Assembly: GCA_013397455.1 (NCBI GenBank)
Contig: VYZB01000217.1
Span: forward strand, 834,748 to 898,747
Direction of reading: 5' to 3'
From: Crotophaga sulcirostris
Taxonomy: Eukaryota > Chordata > Aves > Cuculiformes > Crotophagidae
DNA: 64,000 bases
Position numbers and translations under genes: made by a program. This document shows positions 1 through 12,399 of the stretch, one piece after another (position 1 is the first letter of the stretch; the number at the start of each line of letters is the position of its first letter). The notes below the pieces were generated by a model. The model made no database searches. It was not told the DNA's origin and saw only the letters and a program-made list of their open reading frames with translations.

Positions 1-2009
1 CGTGAGCTGAGTCCTTTGAAACAAGAATGAAGTGAGAAATGTTAGTTCTATATTAGTCTTGTTACAAAGCTTGAAAGAACACATGAAAAAGCAAAACATC
101 CATTATCTTAACACAATGGTAAGAATACAATGAGAACATAACGGATTAGCATATTCATTTTCCATGAAAGGCATTATAAATAAGAGCAGGAAAAGAAATA
201 ATATCCTGCTATTTCACTTGACCTAAAGCATAACAGCTCTGATTAGAAAAAAATCTGAATTGAAACAATCAAACAAAAAAACAAAACTCAAAAAAGCAAA
301 TTTTAAAATTAGAACCACTTTCTGGATCATCACTGACATGAAAGGTAAGGAAACACCAGCATTTTTTAAAAAATAGTCTTTACAAGATAAAAAGAAGTGT
401 TTGGGTTTTTTTAAACAAATCCCACAAAAGACGAAGTCTTCCTCCTAGAATGCTACACTTACAGGAGGTATGGTTAGAGACTAGCCTTTTATGAAAGAAC
501 ATCAAGTAAAAAAATCTGGGCAACAGTGCCAAAAAGAAAGAAGCTCAGTACTGATGTCAGAGTCACACACATATACAAAGCAACACAGCACAAGGGATCA
601 CTGAGACATAAGAGGCTGAGCTGGCACGTCTAACATATATGTCCCTTCAGTGTCCTGCACTGACTAGCTGAAGATTTTGTCCTAAAAGCCAGAAAACTTA
701 ACATTTCAGCATCCAGAAGACATCTTCCCCATCTTGTAATAAACTCTTTTTGCCCCATTGTAGTTGCAACTACTGGCTTAAGGGACAGAGCTATTCAAAT
801 CTTACTAAACTCCAAAGCATGAAAAACCTTACTGTATTAGTTTTAGCATTATAAGGTAAATTATTTAACATGAGTCACTTAGGAAGTGCAACCATAAATT
901 ACAATAACTGATATTTCTTGTTGTTCACACTTTTATATTAAAGGTAAGGAAGTAATATTAAAATTTTACTTCAAGTAAATGAATGCTGAACTGAAGAGTC
1001 TGTGAAAAACTTGTTTTATGGTGCCAATAATACAAGGAAAGAATAGGTTTTTTCTCTCAATCAGGGATATTTTTTCTGGACAATTGTGAAGGTACTGAAA
1101 ACAGACATGTCATTTCCAGAAACATTAGCACCTAATTTCAGAAATATTTGTGACTATCCCTTATCTTAACTATAATATCTTAGTCAAGCCTAAATAGTTG
1201 CTGAAAGAATTATTTCATTTCTAACTGAGTTGCCTGACCACAACATTAAGTTATCCTGATGCACATGTTACTTTTACATACAACTGTCTTTTAGACACCA
1301 GATACTAAAATGCTGCGGATGAACCGCAAATTTAGAAATACAAAAGTGTATAATAAGAAATAATAAGAATAATAAAAAATAGTTTTCCTCTCTGAAATTC
1401 TTGGTGATTTATGAGGTGAGTCTAAGTCCAGGAACAGAAATAAGAAGCAATCAAGAGACAAGCAGTAGTTACTGTTCAGGAACAAAACACAGTCTTGTAC
1501 ACTGCAGAAACACTGGGTATTTTCCAAAGTACTAATTGAGCAAAGCATACAAGTGAGTGTTTCAGTGATTTAATGAGACTTGCATGAATGAGTGCAGACA
1601 AGGAAAAGTCAGTTCATTGTAATGCTTGTGTATATCACACATCTGGAAACAGAATTTCAATAGTTTCAAAATTTACAGTTAAACAATACTGCTGCTATAG
1701 AACAGGGGTTGTAGTGTCCGGTTCGGCCAGTTCAGGTTACTATAGACAAAACTTGCCAAGTCTTAAATGGAATAGCCTCCAATGTTCTTGTAGAAATTAA
1801 AGATTAAATCACAAAAATATCTGGGAACACATACAAATTTTCCCTCCATATTTTGAATAAGAAAAATGTACATTAAAAAAAATACAACACACTTAACCCT
1901 TAACTAATGAAATATTTTGTGATATTTGCAATATACTTTTAAGGATTTTCTTAATACAGTACAAAGGTAAACCAAACCTAAATTGTATGGAATTATTACC
2001 GCTAAAAAA
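1..2009. other. Noncoding AT-rich stretch, no gene seen
   Basis: This is unique-looking AT-rich DNA with stop codons dense in all six frames. The longest frames are under 90 codons and show no protein-like composition or motif. No CR1, LTR end or RNA gene is recognisable. It is most simply intergenic or intronic. Confidence 0.7.
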
Positions 2010-2480
2010 AAAATTAATTGTTGTGATAAATGACCGAGTCCCAAATAGGAAAATTCGAATTTATTTGAATGAATAAAGGCAAGCAAACAGCACTGGGTAG
2101 CGCTGAGTATGCCGGGAGCCTCAGCTCTACCAGGGACGCACATACATACAGTTCCGTTTTCAGTTTATGTTCTCTTTGCTGATACATATTCATGACTGGT
2201 AGGCATGTCTTCACGTGTCTTCTCGTGTCTTGTCCAGGGCACTTCTTCACCTCCTGGGGTCTTCTTCAGGAAGGATGAAGAGTCAGTAGTTTTCCATAGC
2301 TGGCCTCTAGGACCAACTCCATGTAGTCAGTAACAGGTGCTATTAGCAACACAACTGGTTTTGGCAGGAACTATTTACATGGCCTAGGGCTATACAAGGA
2401 AACAACAGAGTGGCCAAAGACGCACTCACAGGGAGGGTCACACCCTACTGTGCAGCCCCAGCGTTTTCCACACTGACAAG
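2010..2480 (-). mobile_element. Possible minus-strand LTR-like remnant
   Basis: This stretch is richer in GC and CpG than its flanks. On the minus strand it reads like the U3-R part of an avian endogenous retrovirus LTR: a GC-rich block, a short AT-rich promoter-like section (gaatatgtatcag), a GC-rich block, and an AATAAA polyadenylation signal (complement of 2060-2065). The order resembles the plus-strand LTR a few hundred bases downstream, but I could find neither TG...CA ends nor a target-site duplication. There are no gag, pol or env relics. It could equally be unrelated unique sequence with raised GC. Family assignment is inference. Confidence 0.25.
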
Positions 2481-2939
2481 AATCAGGTAAACATATCTCA
2501 CAATTGTCAATTAAACAACACTCAAAGCAAAAATGACAGTCACATTCACTACTAGATGTATTTCAAAGCTGAGAATATATTTAAGATTTCATGAAAAAAC
2601 TGCCAGGCACAATTCCCCCCCACTGGTTTAATGCTGCATACATATGACCAGGCTATAGTCTAATTCATGAACAACAAAAAAAACCTGTCAAACTGTTAAA
2701 AAATGAGAAGAAACGTTGACATTAATATTGACACTTTCTGACAGTACTTCAATGTTGTTAAAAGAATCAAAAAAGGGTTTAATTTCAAATACTAATACCT
2801 TCTTCCTCTCTCAATTAGATTTTAAACTAAGTCTGATGCAGGATTTCAGCAAAATAAATATAGACCTTTTGTATAACCTTCAATGCACTTTAGGTATTCA
2901 GTCAGGCATCCCCCTACAGGCACGCAGGGGGAAGGAAGG
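2481..2939. other. Noncoding spacer, nothing recognised
   Basis: AT-rich sequence between two LTR-like segments. It ends in a purine-rich run (about 2926-2942, ggggaaggaagggggg) that could be a retroviral polypurine tract just upstream of the following LTR, or simply chance. No coding sequence is supported. Confidence 0.5.
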
Positions 2940-3665
2940 GGGGTTGAGTAGCTTTTGCCAGGCCTTATGGTGCCTTGCACCCTAGGGAGGGACTGTGTGG
3001 TGATAAGAAAGAAATTCCAAATCCCATCAGGAGATAAAGGGGAAGTTTCAAATCCTCTTGTTGTTCTTTCTTGGAGTCTTGTTGCAGGCTTTCGGAGAGG
3101 CCTCATGACGGTTTCCAGGTAGGGTTGGTGTTTGGCTTACTTCAGGCAGTTTCGGGCGACTTGGTTACAAATTAGCTGAAACATAAACATTGTTGGTGAT
3201 ACATGGCCTTGCTTGGGATGGTACTGTGTCTTTTCTTGTCAGATTGGGTGTCTCTGGGCCTGTACCGTTATCTTTGTTGCTGAACAGGAGGTTCCCAAGC
3301 TCGGAGCAGTGAGCTCGTCCTTTTGGTTCACTCCTTTATGATCGGCAAATTACTTTCTGTTATTTATTACACTCTCAAGAGATAAGAGAGGAGCTTCGAG
3401 GACCCCCAGCTCTCTGAGGTTTGAAGGAAGACCAGGATCAACTACGCCTGTGCAAAGACCAGAAGTTACTACTAGTCATGAGGAAGACTCTCCAGGATTG
3501 GTCCACCTTCAGGAATGTAATGAATATGTATGTCTTTGATGATAAATACCGACCTGCCTTTTTTTCGGCGCGCAGTGCTTTTTGGAATTATCCAACCTGC
3601 GCCCGACGTCATAATAAACGTACCTGCTTTATAACTCTTTGGGAGTTGTAGAGTTTGTTTCCGCA
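2940..3665 (+). mobile_element. Endogenous retrovirus LTR (ERVL-like), probably solo
   Basis: The segment has LTR architecture on the plus strand. A long U3-like region is followed by an AT-rich TATA-like stretch (about 3528-3548), then a T-rich and CpG-rich R-like block (gcgcgcagtg near 3569). An AATAAA polyadenylation signal lies at 3613-3618, and a U5-like tail ends in CA at 3665. The tail, with 'cctgctttataactcttt' followed by 'gggagttgtagagtttg', resembles avian ERVL-class LTR ends from memory. A purine-rich tract just before 2943 could be the polypurine tract. The 5' boundary is unresolved (2943, about 2990 and 3357 are all possible TG starts) and I could not confirm a 5-bp duplication. 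No internal viral genes follow, so it is a solo or truncated LTR. The small frames inside it are not genes. Confidence 0.5.
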
Positions 3666-6410
3666 CGTCAAGTCTTCCTTCTTGTCTTCCTTCCCTCCCT
3701 CCAAATAATTTTGATTGTGAAGCTATTAGATGAAAGTTAGTCTACTGTTTCTCACTTGCTTAAGGTCCCCTGATTTCTGACTGGTAGAGCATACTTCCCA
3801 CTGACTGGTTGTAATCCTCATGTATTCCACCATCCAGCATGGATGGTGTGTAAAACTGTCCATTCCTATAAATACCTCGTATTGCCTCCTCTGTCTCCCT
3901 CTTGCTCTCCACACACAAAGTTTTCTGAACATACTAGAGCATATCCTAGGTGACTCCAGATGAAATATGGTATTATAATTTGCAGGGTTTTTACTTATTT
4001 CAGAATTTTGATTTTGTGAAACTTCACCGAGGATCATATATGCCTTCAGGTATATCAATACAAAACTCAGAAAAACCCTTTAAAATAAAATCTTTTTCAT
4101 TGCAATCTGTTCCATGTGACTTCATAGAAAATATTCAGAAGTTCCCTGAATTTTTCCTTTTTCGTCATTTTCTCAACCTCTTTGTTTCTTGCACGTATCC
4201 TTTTCTTGCTCACACTTTAAACATTCTCCTTCAGACACCCTAATTCCCCAATTATTTTCCAAAATCCATTGCCTTTAAAAAGCACCTACAGACAAACTGT
4301 AGTCTCAAAATTATACCATAGTGCTATGAATCTATAACTAGTATCATTTTTTTCTGATTAATAGCTTCTACTTAAGTGAAGAGTTAGGAAAGAAGTTTTT
4401 AAGGAAACAGGGTGGCATGCTCCAGAATTAGACTCACTTTTCTAAAACAGGAGCAAGATACTGATGTTTACTTACACTTTCTACTTGCGCTTCTCCTAAA
4501 GTTCTTCCTATTTTCCTCATCTACATCCTGAAATTAATTCAGGAAGTTGTGACATATTTAAAATTGTACTACTTCAGTTTGGTTTTCTCCTGAAACTGAG
4601 TTGCCTTCAGGCTTTTTTCTCCTTATTCAAACTAAGCAAATAAATTTAGTGAGAGAACATTATATGTTACAAAGTCTTGTTCATTTATTTTATTTATAAA
4701 CTCTGACTTCCCTCCGTGGGCTTGCTAGATATTTGCATTGGTAAATCTTTCAATACTTTTGAAACTTTTTTTAATATCTACTGCTGGGTATAACTGTATG
4801 CTAGAAGGTTTTCCTGTAACATCTTGTGAAAATGGAAATTTTGTAAAAATATACATAATATTTCAAGATAACCCTGACGACCTTTGCAACACCATAAATA
4901 ATTCTTTTTCTTTTCTTAAAGTGGAAGAACGTATAAGATATGACTGTAGTATTGAACATGTTCCTTTGGAGTTTTTTCCTTCCCATTAAGCCACTGTGTC
5001 TTATTCCTACAGGTGAAGCACAAAATAGGGAGTGGGTTATGTAAATGAAGTAATATATTTGTGACAAGAATTTTACACATTCCCTATAAGCCTTCAGTCA
5101 GAATCATTACTGCAAAAATGGTCTGGCATTAGTGTGTTCAAATAGTTGTTCTAATTTGTGAACACAGGTTTAAACAAGTTGCTAAATCTATAGGAGCACA
5201 TTTTAGATACAACAATAGATTCTGGATGCTGCTGTTTAAATTTGTTCCAAACTGAGCTTGGCAGACCACTCCTTTAATCTATTGGAATTCACACTCCATT
5301 GCAAGTGGATTTGCATTTGGATAAGGTCTTTATTTTCATCTTCGCTGCCATTTCCTCAATTTTACTGGAGTGTAGCAGGTTTCGGGTTTGTCCGTTGATA
5401 GCTTTCTACACTAAGTAAACATCTATGTCTATGTATTTCTTTGCAAGAGTTAATGGATAGATTAATTTCCAATGAGTGACTTGTCTTTGCTTTCTATTTT
5501 AAGCATACATAGAGCTCACTGAAAGCAGAATCAACAACAATGTATACTGAAACCTGCTATTTATCCAAATAAATCATACAAAATCAAGGTACTTGCCATC
5601 ATTACAGACAGTTCTTTAAAGATCTTCAGATGAAAAGGACCAGACAAAGGAAAGTTTGTGTAAAATTCTTTTGACTATATTAACCCATAGACATTAATGA
5701 CATCTGATGGAGGGTGAAATAGTATTTCCTTACTTATTAGTCTGTGGTGTAGAAAAGCCTCTAAGCCTTAAATGAGTTTCGTTAGAGATTAATGTGACTT
5801 TCTCTGATGCTTCAACTGAGAAAGATCTATCCAAAAAATATCAGTTTGATATATATTAATAAAACTATTTTTTGTAATATCATCTAGAATATGCTGTATT
5901 AAGAACTAGACAAAAGAAATAAAGTACCAGGTTGCTAAGCATTTAGGAAAATCAAGAAAATTTCATGGTGTTACTGCTCAAGTGTGGCTGAACCTCTGGC
6001 TTCCATGCTATCTTTGGGTGTCAGTGGTCCTATGTTTGGATTTACTACATGGAACATTTTTCCTGCAGCTATCATCAGGCTTAACCGAGTCCAGTGTTTG
6101 CAAGATTTTCTTTAGGAAGTGTGGTCAGCGGTAAGTTGAATGACCTAATATGATTTCTTCTAAATATGTGTATAACCTTATCAAAGCAGTACCAGGTTAT
6201 AACCAAATAAAGGTTCTGGTTGGTTTTTAATCCTGGACACTCCTGCTTTTCTTTGAGTCTGGAAAAATCTGGTGACTCTGAAAGAACATTTGGAAGTTGT
6301 TTGGTACTTTGCACCATCTGAAGTGTTTACAAAAGATTCTGCTGTCGGTTTTAGCACTTTCTGTTTATGCAACTTTGATTAATTATTTAATTAATTGAAA
6401 TTCTTCATGA
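3666..6410. other. Noncoding AT-rich stretch, no gene seen
   Basis: Unique-looking AT-rich DNA beginning with a short pyrimidine-rich run (3672-3703). Several frames of 60-110 codons occur, including overlapping ones on opposite strands at 3726-4243. None has a recognisable domain, biased codon use or flanking splice signals I would trust. Confidence 0.7.
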
Positions 6411-6609
6411 TGAAGGCAGTGAGGTCTTGGCACAGGTTGCCCAGGGAAGCTGTGGGTACCCCCTCCCAGGTGTCCAAGGCCAGGTTGGACAGGGCTTGGA
6501 GCAGCCTGGGCTGGTGGGAGGTGTTCCTGCCCATGGCAGATGGTTTGAACTGGATGATTTGTAAGGTCCCTTCCAACCCAAATCATTCTGTGATTCTATA
6601 ATTCTATGA
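6411..6609 (+). mobile_element. CR1 LINE, 3' end fragment
   Basis: This is the 3' end of a CR1 non-LTR retrotransposon in plus orientation. It carries the end of ORF2 (residues like SWHRLPREAV), the typical 'ggcttggagcagcctggg' tract, and the diagnostic terminal 'aaggtcccttccaaccca' followed by the short tandem repeat attctgtgattctataattctatga. It is 5'-truncated to about 200 bp, as most avian CR1 copies are. The wording matches the CR1 group with 'gtgggaggtgttcctgcccatggcag' in its 3' UTR, from memory. The overlapping 61-68-codon frames on both strands are by-products of this repeat. Confidence 0.93.
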
Positions 6610-7872
6610 ATTAAACAAAAAGTTAATTATTTAATAAATGAAACACTAACACCCCTGTTTCTGTCAGCTTCAGTATAATGTTGAGGGCAGAATTTACAGC
6701 AAAATGTCCACACTGCATTTATACATTTAGCAAGGAAATATCAACCCACGGAACAAATGAATTTCTATTGAGAATTCTTCTTCCAGTTGTGCTGAACTTA
6801 CTCATATTCTCTTCTGCTGCTACAGATCAAAAAGTAAATTTCATGGTAGACTGTTAAAACACCAGAATTAGGTGTTATATTTTTCATGAAAATATATTTT
6901 TGCACTAGTATATTATACTTATTTATGTATTTAATTATTTCAAGTTAGGAAAATGCTAATGATGGGATGAAACAAGACAATAAAGACAAAAACTTTCCTT
7001 ATATATTTACATTTCCTAGTTTTATTTCGAAGTCCACAGCATCACCACGTATATAACTTGTCTTTCTTTCTCTGATCAATGCACACATCACTTATTTATT
7101 CATCATTTTGCTACATACAACAGTACTAAAATAAGAGAATTTCTCACTTCTAATGACCAAACAAAATTCTGCATTAACCTCTAAACATTGAACTAGTGCA
7201 CATTCCAGACTGAAATTCAACAGCATTGCTATAAAATTTTTCCCACTAGTTATTCATCCATACAAACATAAACATGATAGAGAGAGGTGTCCATGTGATG
7301 AATTAAGGAGCAATATATTTAACATACCTTTGTTGTAAGGCTTCATTGGGTCATAAGATATTTGCCCTTAAACCTGTCATCAGCTATTAAGCAGAGTAAC
7401 TGGAGAACTGTAGTAAACCGTAAGTCAGAATATATTAGCCTTAATGGGAGTAAAACCGTGGAAGATTTTAGTGCTGAAAATAAAGTGAAGTTTTTGACAG
7501 TACTCTTTGTTCCTCAATAGCCTGAATATTAAGTTTAAAATTATCTAAGTTGTTAATTCCTACTATTTTTCTATTAAGAGTTCAGTTCCTAAACTGTTTC
7601 TGAAAATGGGACATGGGTCTCGTTTTTTATGTAATGCCAGTGTAGGTGAAGATAAACATAGAATGTAACCAAAGTGAAGAAAGAAGAGAAACAAATTTAT
7701 TTATTTTTAACTTGAAAATAAAGGTAAACTTTCCAGAAGAACCATAGTACCAGTTCACTCTTTAACATAGCTCATGCACATACTTACCTCTATTACTAAA
7801 GTGCTATGCAAAACTACAGAAAAGGAGTCACAAATTCAGTACAAGAGTTACATGAGAAAAACGGAATCAGCT
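6610..7872. other. Noncoding AT-rich stretch
   Basis: AT-rich DNA separating two CR1 fragments of opposite orientation. Nothing coding, no RNA gene and no further repeat was recognised. Confidence 0.7.
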
Positions 7873-8163
7873 TTCCCAGGCAACTTGTTCCAGTGTCTCA
7901 CCACCCTCGTTGTGAGGAATTTCTTCCTAATATCTAATCTAAATCTTCCCCCTTCCGATTTAAAGCCATTCCCCCTCATCCTATCACTACTCGCCATTGA
8001 AAAAAGTCCCTCCTCAGATTTCCTGTAGCCCCTTCAGGTACTGGAAGGCTGCTATGAGGTCTCCCCAGAGCCGTCTCCTCTCCAGGCTGAACACCCCCAG
8101 CTCTCTCAGCCTGTACGCATAGCAGAGGGGCTCCAGCCCTCTGATCATCTTTGTAGTCCTCCT
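7873..8163 (-). mobile_element. CR1 LINE fragment, minus strand, truncated at both ends
   Basis: Read on the minus strand, this is the C-terminal ORF2 region of CR1: 'aggactacaaagatgatcag', then 'gagggctggagcccctctgc', 'ctgagagagctgggggtgtt', 'cagcctggagaggagacggc', and finally the block encoding a motif like [18 protein letters not shown]. It stops there, without the 3' UTR and terminal repeats that CR1 copies normally retain. The loss of the 3' end implies a later deletion or an unusual insertion. The 84-codon plus-strand frame over it (7774-8028) is an antisense by-product. Confidence 0.9.
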
Positions 8164-8660
8164 AGGTTTTATTTTCTATAATGAGGACTGTTTAAGACAA
8201 TGTTGCAAAACATTCTTACTGCTAGCTTGAAAGAGGTAAGTACAATAACCATTATTACTAAAAATAAACAGTGAGGTGGTCTAGTGAAAAAATGCAGAGA
8301 GAGTTTAAATGAAGGATTGACTAAGAAAGAGAAAGCAGAAGGCAAAACCCAAATCAGTAAAACATGTTTATATTTTTAATATAAATACATGATGATTTTA
8401 AAGGAAATACTAGTGACCAATAAAACTTGTTTTATACTACTAACAGTTTATAAAATAAGCTTTTTGACATAAAAACTACTGCTAAGGTATATCATTAAAA
8501 GATTAAAGGAACAGCTAGAAAAAGGGCATGATGTATTCATACACTAGATGAAACATGAAGTGCATTGGAAAAATACGAATTGTGGTTTGGGAGAATATGA
8601 TTATACTTTATTTTCCAGTCTTATTTTTATTTTTATATTGGCATGTGTGTGTTTGCTGGA

Positions 8661-8684
8661 AAGTCCACAGAAAAATGTGGACTT
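8661..8684. repeat. Short perfect inverted repeat (hairpin)
   Basis: The arms aagtccaca (8661-8669) and tgtggactt (8676-8684) are perfect complements, separated by a 6-base gaaaaa loop. Nine base pairs could form a small stem, but nothing nearby suggests an RNA gene, so this is a structural observation only. Confidence 0.5.
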
Positions 8685-9009
8685 CTTCATCATATTCAGT
8701 CATGTATGTGACATGTGCTGCTCTTGTGAAATATTTACTCTAAACAAACTGTAACTACAAAGCATGCAGTGATGGATAGCACTGTCTTTCTGTGGAAACA
8801 TGTTTTTTAAAAAAAATCTGGAATTTCTAACCACAATTCTAACCATCCTACTGACCACAAAGTAACTCAATTAATTTGGAGTTACAGTAACAAAAGAACA
8901 GTCACTAATTTTGCATGGAAAATAAATAAATAAATCCTACAAAAGCTTCACACTCCCCCGGCTCCTGAGATAATGTATTATTAAAAACAAATGATGGTCT
9001 GTCACACTG

Positions 9010-9029
9010 CATCACATTATGATGTGATG
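9010..9029. repeat. Short perfect inverted repeat (hairpin)
   Basis: The arms catcacat (9010-9017) and atgtgatg (9022-9029) flank a tatg centre, giving a near-perfect palindrome. It could be a dimeric factor site or chance in AT-rich DNA. Confidence 0.45.
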
Positions 9030-9847
9030 TGGACATAGAACAGACATAAATCCTAGACTTTAAGAAATAAATTTGTGATGTGCTGCGTAGCTTCATGTCA
9101 TGAAATGAAGTTACAAAATTATTTAGAGTATTACGGGACGTAGCTTTATTTCCCTCCAGTATATTCAGGACTCTCAGCAGAGTAAAACTTGTTCAGGAAA
9201 GAACTCTGATCCAGATCCTATCAAATTCATCAGATACTGTATCAGGAAGTGTAAGAGGAAGATTAACAGGAAATGCATTATCAATATAAAATTTGTATCT
9301 GCAGTACACAACTCTGATAGATGTTGCAAAAATAAACAGAAGACAGCCCTTACCTCTATGTCCTCAAAAATGATTTTACAGTCCAAGACTGACGCAGAAC
9401 AGAACTGGAACACAGGAGCAAAATGATTGGCTTAAGATTTTACAACAAAGGTTAGCAGAAGAAATAAAACAATTCAGTCTACAGTCTTTTTCTGGATTGT
9501 GATTGAACCTTACATATATTCCTCCTAGTGACAATTCAAATATCACCCAGTTCAGTTAAAGAGTCTGATGCTAGCAAATAGTAAAGGTAAGTGGTATTTT
9601 ATCATTGCAGAGCAAAATATACCCTGCACAGTGCTCAGATCACTGCAGAAAAGTTTTGTCTACATAAAGCTGTTCCAAAAGAAGCAAAGGCACTCAACAT
9701 TCACGCAACTTACCCCATAACTCAATTATAAGATGCATTGTTTGCCAAAATCATGTCATTTCAGATAATTTCATGCTTTTTTATCACCCCTTACAGGCAC
9801 TAGAATGGCAAAAGAAGGAAGGAAAATCATGATTCCAATATGAGAAC

Positions 9848-9863
9848 AGAGAGAGAGAGAGAG
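9848..9863. repeat. (AG)8 microsatellite
   Basis: Eight uninterrupted AG dinucleotides. A simple sequence repeat, too short for other interpretation. Confidence 0.9.
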
Positions 9864-12399
9864 TATACAGGCTTCTTGCTGTTAATGTTTCCTACTTAGC
9901 TATAATACATACTTCTCATAGATCTGACCAGGAAGAATGTGTTACAATAGCAGGTTTCTGCTTGACAGAAAACTATCTTTCTATTGAAGTTACTTTCCAG
10001 TCAACATTTAATGTTTCCTTCACAACATTGAAGTCATTTCAGCATGTCTTTGACAACTGCACGAGACATTTTACACTTGAGGCAAAATCAGGAAAATTTT
10101 TCTTTCCCCTGTCCTTGTCTTCTTATGTTTTTTTTGCTTTACCTAGACTTAGCAGAATTTTGAGCTTCTTCAGTTTTGTTTAACTTGGAGAGAAATCCAT
10201 CACCATTTGACTACATCTAATCAAATTCAGTGGTGTTGAATGTGAATCAGTCCTGAATACAGCAGAGAAATATTTAAATTATAAAGAGAAATCTTCTCGC
10301 ACACTCTGCATTGTAGCCGCTTCCTGGCCTACTGACTGGTAACTGACCTAGTATTTGCCGATACTGGATATTGTCAGAAAACCTTTGCAGCTCTGAAAGT
10401 TTTCTCACTTGAACTCCATTCTGAGGGATAATTACAGACAGGTTAGTTAGCCAGCACTGACATTACAATATGAACATCACTTACGTCCTTTTATTTTCTT
10501 TAACAATTATTTTGGTCTTGATCATTCTCAGGGATGATAATTCAACAGAGCTTTGGCCAAGTATGTGCCTTTCTTATGGCAGACACTAATGTTTAAAGGT
10601 CTCCTTTAATGACAGATTTCAGATGAATGTCTTGTCTAATCACTATTATACTAAAAGTGTTAGCTCTTTGAGGAAGGAATTGTCTTTTTAGTCACATGAG
10701 AATATTTTGACTAGAATATCTGGCCCCTACCCTGACAAATGAGTCATTCAAACTAATATTATGTGTCTGATGTGGACCAGTACAAGATCCTCAGGGGACA
10801 GCTGAGGGTAGGCCAGATGAAGCACACAGTCATATTTCCCTGAAATGCTATCCTTTCTTTAAGATTTTTATAACAGAGACATTCCCCATTTTTATACATG
10901 GAGGTTGACAACATGAGCAATCTCTTGAAAATTTTCAGAACACGTAAGTACAACTTAGAAAATATGATTCTAAGTAATGGACATCAGAAAATTACTGTGA
11001 CATGACAAATTAAGTACTGCCTTACTATCAGTCTAGTAAGACAGAGACATGGGCTTATCCTATCGTATGTTAAAGTATAGCATATATTATATATTTTAAA
11101 TATGATTACTATCTATGTGGTAAATGCACAAAAGCTCTTACAATCCCCTTGAATCAAAATATGCATAGGACTATGTAGGTACCTTCTTATTTGCATTCAT
11201 ATTGAGTAGTCTGACATTTGAATTTAAATATACATTCATATTTTGATATAGACTGATTTTATAATAGCATGAAATCCATGAAAACACAAAGGATGAGTGC
11301 ATACTCATGCTTTAATTAACATTAGCTTAACCTCTGAAGTAGTGAAATGTCAATTTCCACTGACTACATGAGAGATAAGCTGCACCCCTGGGTAAGAAAT
11401 ATAAGTTGTCCAGTCGACACTAAAATAAATAAATAAAAAGGTCAGTTGTTTCATTATGGAGGGACCCAAATACACATCAATAGTAGCATGTTTACTGGCT
11501 GTTAGTGTGTAAGAGAATGGGAAAGCACAAGTCTGTAGGGCAAGCAGGAAGGGAGTATATATTATCAGAAATATTTAGAATGAGACAAGACTAGTAAAAA
11601 AGAGGTCTTCTGTTCACCATGTGTACCAGAAATACGATGTGTTGCCACAAAATCTGTTTTCTAAATTTGTCAATAAAGAAAATAATAAATTGATTCTAGG
11701 ATGCAATATTAATTTAATTTTGAAAGAGCTTCTAGTACATTTATAATACAATTTACCAGTACAATAATAATACTACTGTAAGAAATCTAATTGCTGTGAG
11801 TACTGAGTATGACAGTGCATACTGTTGTTGGCATGCAAAGAGGACTGCTGATGAAGCCCATTCCCTCCAGTGAACTGTAAAATAGAGCCCTCTGCCTGAT
11901 TTACTGTCTCATGTGAATGAACTTGACAGCATAATTCTAGAATCTATTTTAGCCTCTGCTCGGTCAATTAAAAAAAAAAAAAAAGTGAACATGAAATTTA
12001 AGTTAGTTACATGGAGGGCTGTCAAAGCAATCTATTACAATGCAAAAGTGGTGTTTCGACTTACCTTTGGAAGCAATGCAGCAACAAATCTTTTTTTTAA
12101 AGTCTTCAAGAGATTGCATTTTTTCAGCTACAATAAAAACAACAGAAAGCATCTTTTAGTCCTTTAGGAATTCTCAGCAAGCACTGCAAAAGGCTGGTGA
12201 AAAAATTAGTCATTTTTCCCGTGCTGTCTTCAACAAAAAGAAAATATGCTTAACATAGTTGCTCACTGTGAGAGATACAAGCCATAATTGCTGATGAGCC
12301 TAATCCACAGGAAGAAAAAACTGCACATCCGTGATGCACATGATATATAAATTACAGATGAAAATGTGACCGTATAAACTGTTTTTGAAAGGGACAGAT

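Larger units (their letters stand above)
8164..12399. other. Noncoding AT-rich stretch with small hairpins and microsatellites
   Basis: No gene or transposon is recognised in about 4.2 kb. Small features visible are two perfect short inverted repeats (8661-8684 and 9010-9029), AAAT runs (8919-8935 and 11422-11439), an (AG)8 tract (9848-9863) and a 15-A run (11970-11984). The small frames are not supported as genes. Confidence 0.65.

Noticed and set aside
2830..3674. agtc at 2830-2833 and 3671-3674 as a target-site duplication of the LTR
   Set aside because: Four bases is easily coincidence, the implied length of 837 bp is not supported by the left sequence, and ERVL elements usually duplicate 5 bp.
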